From the NCBI GenBank assembly GCA_033032175.1, contig CM065318.1:4712001-4776000 (forward strand): a DNA stretch of 64,000 nucleotides, in the 5' to 3' direction. The first letter of the stretch is position 1, and each line of letters opens with the position of its first letter. This document shows, one piece after another, positions 58,782 to 64,000 of this stretch. The notes under the pieces were generated by a model. That model worked only from the letters and a program-made list of their open reading frames with translations, was not told where the DNA came from and searched no databases. The translations under genes and the position numbers were made by a program. This DNA comes from Saturnia japonica (lineage: Eukaryota > Arthropoda > Insecta > Lepidoptera > Saturniidae).

Positions 58782-60546
58782 ATTTTGGTCATAAAAGTAG
58801 GATGCGTTTAGCGTTACATATTGTCAGAAATATAATTATTAAATCGCACTAGATATTTCATTATGTAGGTAGTAAAGGTGTATACAAACTGTTGTATACA
58901 ATAATACATGATGCCTATATATTTCTCACTTACGAAAGCATAATATTATTGTATAAGTATCCATACGTTTAGACATATGTTTTTCACCTTTGTACTTAGA
59001 GTTACATTAGATTAAGGTTCCTGAAAATTAAATTAATCAAAATCTTTGGTAACGTGTGGTCGTGTCGCTTCAAACATTAATTTTCTTGTAGACGTAATAA
59101 ATAATATATTAGGAAAAACTTAGATCAATTTTCTAAATGAATTGAGAGTAAGAAATTATTGTTTTATTGTGAAAATTGTTGTTTGAAGTTTATCTAGTAG
59201 TATTAATAATTGAAGGATGTAAATAATATTTTGGATGTGTTTATATACATTATTTAGGAATTCATGCGTTATAATTGAAGAACGTCCATAAATTACGTCA
59301 AGGGTTTTCAGGAATTTGTATGATAGTAAACGTAAACAAAAATGTATGGAATTACCATAGGAAAGGAATATATGTTTATCGTGTTCAAAATCATAAAAAC
59401 CAGGTTAAAAGTTCATACACGAATGTACATAATATTAATTTTATATTGATTTAAATCCTTGTGATTCGGTTTTATTTTATAAAACATTCTGTAGAATTTG
59501 TCATTATGAGCAGAACAAGTACAAACATATTGTCGGTTATAACTGTTATAAGTAATAAAGAGCTGGAACTGCATAAATACACAAATTGAAAAGCAATAAC
59601 GATTAAAATTATGATAAGTTCTCCTTTAGTTTTTTAACTTTTGTTGTATAGGTTTTACAATTTGCTATATAATAGAAGTCAGAAGGCCAATTGAGTACTG
59701 ACGCAAAATTATAACGCTTTTTGTGTTTTGTAGCGCATTTAATTCGGAAGTTTTCAAACGTGCACTCTGATATTCATATATTTCTTGTCAATGTGAAACC
59801 CCAAATATCGTGAAAAGGTCTAAAATGGAACAAGTTACGACGTGAAAAAAATGGCTCGTGGTAGATGACATGATTTATGGATGGGTCACATAGTTTCTTA
59901 ATTGCTTCCATTGGATGAATGTGTTTAGAATCATAAGAGGTTATAATTATATATCTATATTAAACAAAATATTCAGTTTTTTGTTTGATATTTGATAAGT
60001 ACTTTTAAGATTAAATGGAGGCATGAACGAAAATCGTGGTGTGTGTGCTTCGAAGATTATAATTATAAATAATTGATATGTCCATTTCTTACGTCTCGAC
60101 GGTGTATCACCGAATTCCGATAGCGACTTTACACGAATCGTTTTATTTTAAAACTTTTGTTCAGTGCCATTATTAAAGTATTACGTTATTTAAAAAATAA
60201 TGTGTTGCATTTAATGCAGTTTTGAGACAACACTTTGAATGTCGCTTACGTTATATATACAATTGAAGATATGAATGGTGAATTAATGGAATGGTTATAT
60301 AGAGCGTCTCTTATATTTGTTTTTGAGTATAGAAAAAAGTTACCTATTTATTTTAAATGAATTAAACTTCAATTATTATTGATATTAATGTGTCATAAAG
60401 AAGCAAACGTAGCAATATCTAGTTTAACTGAAAAACTGTACACATTACTTTTATTCACAATGCAAAATAACTTTACTCCCGTGGATGAAATTAAAGCCAA
60501 TTTTACTCGCATTTTGTGTGACTTTCAAGAGCCGAATGGTTAAGTA
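58782..60546. other. AT-rich stretch
   Basis: Nothing recognised beyond AT-rich DNA. Confidence 0.4.
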
Positions 60547-61209
60547 CAGTAAAAGCTCTTTATTCGTGGGGTATATGTTCAGTAAATATGCCGCGAATAC
60601 AGAAACCGTGAATGTGGAATGGCTATTTATATGGGATTATAGGGGATATGTTCCTAGGTGACAAAATAAAAACTAGTATATAAAAAAATGAATTTAATTA
60701 AAGTTTTGACCATATTGATTAATTATTATCTTCAGACTTAGGCAATGGTTAAAGGATTTTATAATTTTTTCTTGCTTGGCAGTTTTAAAAGTTCCTTCAA
60801 TTCAGCAGTGGCATTAGCAATTTGCCTCTTAAAAATAAGACTTCATTCCATAGACGGGTCAATTTTCATAAAGAAATTACAAAGCTCATTTGCCTTTCTT
60901 AAACCTTCACCAAGATTTTTCATTAAATATCACGTTTCCCGTGCTTGTTGAAGCTTCTTCTTCAATGGGCCGTGAATTTAACATTTCCTCCAAGTCGGTT
61001 TCAGTCAAATCTTCATCTTGCGATTCAAGCGACTTCTGAATGTCACTTGATTCTATCTGTTCGAATCCATTTCGTCCTATTCCATTCGCAATTTCGGCTA
61101 TGTTTACAGTCAAAGCAGTCAATGTACCGATTAGATCCGCGAATATAGGAATTAGGTCGCATTTTTTAAATCCGCGAATGAAGGAAGTGCGAATAAGAAG
61201 CTTTTACTG
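60547..61209 (-). mobile_element. Tigger/pogo-type deletion derivative
   Basis: 663 bp with inverted ends: left CAGTAAAAGCTCTTTATTCG, right in reverse CAGTAAAAGCTTCTTATTCG. TA lies on both sides (60545-60546, 61210-61211). The minus strand keeps only the acidic C-terminal part of a Tigger transposase: IQKSLESQDEDLTETDLEEM and EEEASTS, then after a shift GLRKANELCNFFMKIDPSME and ATAELKELLKLPSKKK. The DNA-binding and catalytic parts are gone, so movement would need another element's enzyme. Confidence 0.85.
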
Positions 61210-61217
61210 TACTAGTT

Positions 61218-61500
61218 TTCTTATTTAATGGCAACATTTATTTAACAATGTCACATGGATTGAACATTCTAATCCAGAGTTCAGAGAAAGCTTTAACAAT
61301 ATGGTGGCTTTTTTGTTAATATTGTCCAGGGATTTTTCGTAGCAACTTTCATGCTTCTAGTTATTATTTACAATTCACACATCACTTGAACACAATAATC
61401 AAACTATAACATCCATACCTAACTATAATTGCTACCAATATTACCAAAATGTAGGACCAAACACCCAACGTAAGTTAAGAAATTAAAATAAAAACTAAAA
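61218..61500. repeat. dispersed repeat family E, copy near 61.3 kb
   Basis: TTCTTATTTAATGGCAAC, ATTTACAATTCACACATCAC and TTGAACACAATAATCAAACTA..AAATGTAGGACCAAA. It starts 8 bp after the Tigger derivative and parallels 51895-52180. Confidence 0.5.
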
Positions 61501-61980
61501 TTAAAATTGGGGTAATTTAAATCTTGAAAAAGTAGGATGTTTCTTCTTGTGATTTTATACGACCCCTAAGTTAATAGTTAATGAAAAAGATTTATTTGCT
61601 ATAAATCACTAATAAATTAATATTCATAACTTCGACACTTGTATCGCATATAACTATCATCCATTCATGTCTTCAATTATTTCGGTCGACAACGAATCTC
61701 ATATTCATTGATTACTTAGTAGTGTTGTCGTTTGGAGTACCGAATGGATTTGCAAAGCAATTTCCTAAAACTTTAAAATATCTACGATCATTCTTAGATA
61801 ATAACAAATATGTTACGACTAAGATATAATATATACTCCAAAATGCTCTAGTAATCTCACAGTTTTATCATAATTTGTTCGCGATGGATTAGATTTCAGA
61901 TTTTAATATCTCCACCTTGAGAATTATAAGGGTTGTTACAGACGATCAGCATTCGGACTACAAACTAACTGCATATTTGC

Positions 61981-62086
61981 AGTTTGGATGCGGTTACTGT
62001 GTAGTTGACACAACTACATCGAAACGGCTAATCGACTGCGCAGTGTTGCACACTTCGCACTGTCGCACAGTAACCGCATCCAAACT
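61981..62086. repeat. perfect 21-bp inverted repeat with 64-nt spacer
   Basis: 61981-62001 (AGTTTGGATGCGGTTACTGT, then G) is exactly the reverse complement of 62066-62086. Just upstream ACTGCATATTTGCAGT is a small hairpin, and inside the spacer TAGTTGACACAACTA is another. Several nested palindromes suggest a foldback element or a structured RNA. Confidence 0.8.
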
Positions 62087-62856
62087 TGTTCTGACAAAGG
62101 TTTTCATAATTCTAGGTTGCTGATTTATTTATTGAAACTAACAGTGTAAGGCTGCCTTTTCACTGGTCAGATTAAATACATACACAATTGTATATTTGTA
62201 AGCAATAGTGTCGAACGAAGGAATCTTTAATCTTTCAAAGTCAGATTTTAATAAAATGACCCGAGGTCATCAGTCAGTAACTTAGCTGAAAGCTGCTGGA
62301 AAATTACTTAAATATTTTATATCTGCATTTGATTTTTTGGTTATGTTTTATTTGAATTGTTTTATTACTTCTAAAGATTTTGGTATAGTTCAATAGTGTT
62401 CGGTTTGTCGATTCGGCCGCTTTATAAAGGTGGATGTTAACAATTGTCTCTTCACTAAACACTGTTGATTTAGCCATAAAATTAATAATAATATATACGA
62501 TCGTGAAATTGCGCAAAGTGAACATTGTGAAAGCTGCTAGCAAACTGGCAGTAAAATTGTGGTTTTGTGATAGGTACAATAAAATTGATAACTGAATAAT
62601 TATCGAAACGTGATCAATAATTTTTCTACATATTTTTTTTAATATTTAAATAAAGTACTCCAGTAAAGGCCGTCAATAGGTGGAAAGCATCCAAAAATAT
62701 TCAAAATCGAAGCAGTTCCCCGATGCTAAATTTAGACGCTACACCTAAACTGCATAATGATGCAATTATGAGATTTAAGCTATTGTATCGAGACATTTTC
62801 GTACTATTTTTGTAAAATTAAAACTAGGAGCTTGTGTTGTGTTTGTCGTAGAGTTA
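62087..62856. other. AT-rich stretch
   Basis: A 91-codon minus ORF (62304-62579) has no recognisable domain. No other feature seen. Confidence 0.35.
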
Positions 62857-62946
62857 GTAACGTTTGTCCACTCTTTGCTATGATATCGGTTGGGCATTAT
62901 TAACAAGTTTAACATCACAATATAGCAAAGGGCAGACGAACGTAAC
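62857..62946 (+). ncRNA. candidate pri-miRNA-like hairpin
   Basis: The 5' arm GTAACGTTTGTCCACTCTTT, then GCTAT, pairs with the 3' arm ATAGCAAAGGGCAGACGAAC, then GTAAC. The stem is about 25 bp with two G-U pairs and about three mismatches; the loop is about 40 nt; the total is 90 nt. This is pre-miRNA size, but I recognise no known insect miRNA in either arm, and the strand is a guess. A short foldback repeat is the main alternative. Confidence 0.35.
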
Positions 62947-62994
62947 CTTCAATATCGTATGTAATTGAGATAAGTAGTATTTTTGTGAACTGTC

Positions 62995-63055
62995 CCCGCG
63001 TCGGGTGCGCCCCGACGGCGAACGTTCCGGGTAGGCGTGCCCCGCGCGTGGCAGT
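62995..63055. other. small GC-rich patch with 7-bp hairpin
   Basis: About 60 bp, far richer in G+C than the AT-rich flanks. CGTCGGG (62999-63005), then TGCGC, then CCCGACG (63011-63017) forms a stem-loop. Confidence 0.5.
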
Positions 63056-63081
63056 TAGTTGTGTTCAAATGATAACCGCAT

Positions 63082-63089
63082 CTACCTCA
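63082..63089 (+). promoter_or_regulatory. perfect let-7 seed match (8-mer)
   Basis: CTACCTCA complements let-7 bases 1-8. It matters only if the wech transcript reaches this far (8.4 kb past its stop). A single 8-mer is expected about once in this length by chance. Confidence 0.25.
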
Positions 63090-63099
63090 ATTGTAATTC

Positions 63100-64000
63100 A
63101 TTAAAGACTGATTGGATGTAAAGGACGGTGGTCTGATCACCGCTTTAGAAGCCTGTTGTCTACTCATTAAGTTGATATAATTATAAATGTAGTTTGTAAT
63201 AGCGCCCCCCAGAAACCATATTAATTCGTTTGATATATTACAACGGTATATAGACTAATAATAGTTATAGTAACAACACAACCGGCTAACGATTCCGTGG
63301 CGTATGTGTATAGTGGACAACAGCCTTTTTTTTCTTTTTATATCTATATCTTATGTTACTCTTCTGTAATAATGTTGAAAGAAGACTGAAATTTTATAAA
63401 TGTTCCTATATTTTAATTTAGAATAATTTACTGGCTACCATATTATTTCTTATACATTAATTTACCCCTTCGTTAAATCATTTACTTACTTTGGTTTCTT
63501 ATTATTCTAATATTTATCAATTTGTGTATGACGCTATATAATGTCACATTTTTGAAATTTTTAATGGAATTTTGTATGAAAAATTAATCAAGTGATTGAT
63601 AGGATATCAGTTGTTTTATTTATCGCCTACTACTTTCCTTATTAATGCTTCATGCATACGGGTTTGGCAGGGAAAATTATTTTATAATATATACATCTGT
63701 AAAAAGCCAAATAAGCCATTTAATACGTCACTGTATCCTTCATGTAATTATTAATCCATTGTGGAGTGTAGCTTTGTTTGATCTGGCACATATATCATAT
63801 ACATAAGTTTTTAAAATGTACTGAATCAAATACTTAAATAATTTTAGTTTAGATATTTAGTAAAAACAAACAAATCTAGTCTGCTCTCTTTCTAAATAAA
63901 ATCTTAACCTGCTTGGATAATTAAAATTAATTGAAATCTATATAATGACATCTGATTTCGTATACACAGCTGTACGAGTTGAGTTTTATATCAATTAGCA
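63100..64000. other. AT-rich stretch to the end of the window
   Basis: No gene, RNA or repeat recognised. Confidence 0.4.

Noticed and set aside
62304..62579. 91-codon minus ORF near the window end
   Set aside because: No recognisable domain, AT-rich, no supporting signals.

Overview
The window looks like nuclear DNA of a moth or butterfly (Lepidoptera). It is AT-rich, the genes have GT-AG introns, the proteins are insect-like, and most of the rest is decayed transposon sequence of kinds common in Lepidoptera: tRNA-headed SINEs, Helitron-like units ending in CTAG, mariner/Tc1, Tigger and hAT remnants, and non-LTR tails. I cannot name the species from the sequence alone.

Layout. (1) Bases 1-800 hold a weak membrane-protein ORF and a retroelement tail. 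(2) 813-5060, plus strand: an ABHD4/ABHD5-type alpha/beta hydrolase in six exons (exon 1 uncertain). (3) 8247-31088, minus strand: a complete 17-exon MCM4 replicative-helicase gene (853 aa); every splice phase fits. An E2F-like site lies 121 bp upstream of its ATG. (4) 26748-27946, plus strand, nested inside MCM4 intron 3: a two-exon gene for a small RING-finger protein with a hydrophobic C-terminus. (5) 31.1-52.3 kb: gene-poor, transposon-rich DNA. It contains an E-to-Q-damaged long-spacing Tc1/mariner element inserted into a SINE, a cluster of Helitron-like repeats, a mariner fragment, a GC-rich island at 43.7 kb and a possible noncoding first exon at 36.4-36.65 kb. (6) 52321-54663, plus strand: wech, a RING-less TRIM-NHL protein (780 aa) whose coding sequence is one exon. 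(7) 54.7-64 kb: no convincing protein gene. It may include a long wech 3' UTR, and it holds Tigger and hAT derivatives, two striking inverted repeats (one of pre-miRNA size), one perfect 8-base let-7 seed match and a small GC-rich patch.

The genes do not form a pathway. ABHD4 acts in lipid metabolism, MCM4 is a core part of the replicative helicase, the RING protein is a presumed membrane-anchored ubiquitin ligase, and wech is a TRIM-NHL adaptor or RNA-binding-type regulator. ABHD4 and MCM4 are tail-to-tail; MCM4 and wech are head-to-head but more than 21 kb apart. I see no wholly new protein system. The most unusual items are the nested RING gene, the TE-in-SINE insertion and the hairpins downstream of wech.
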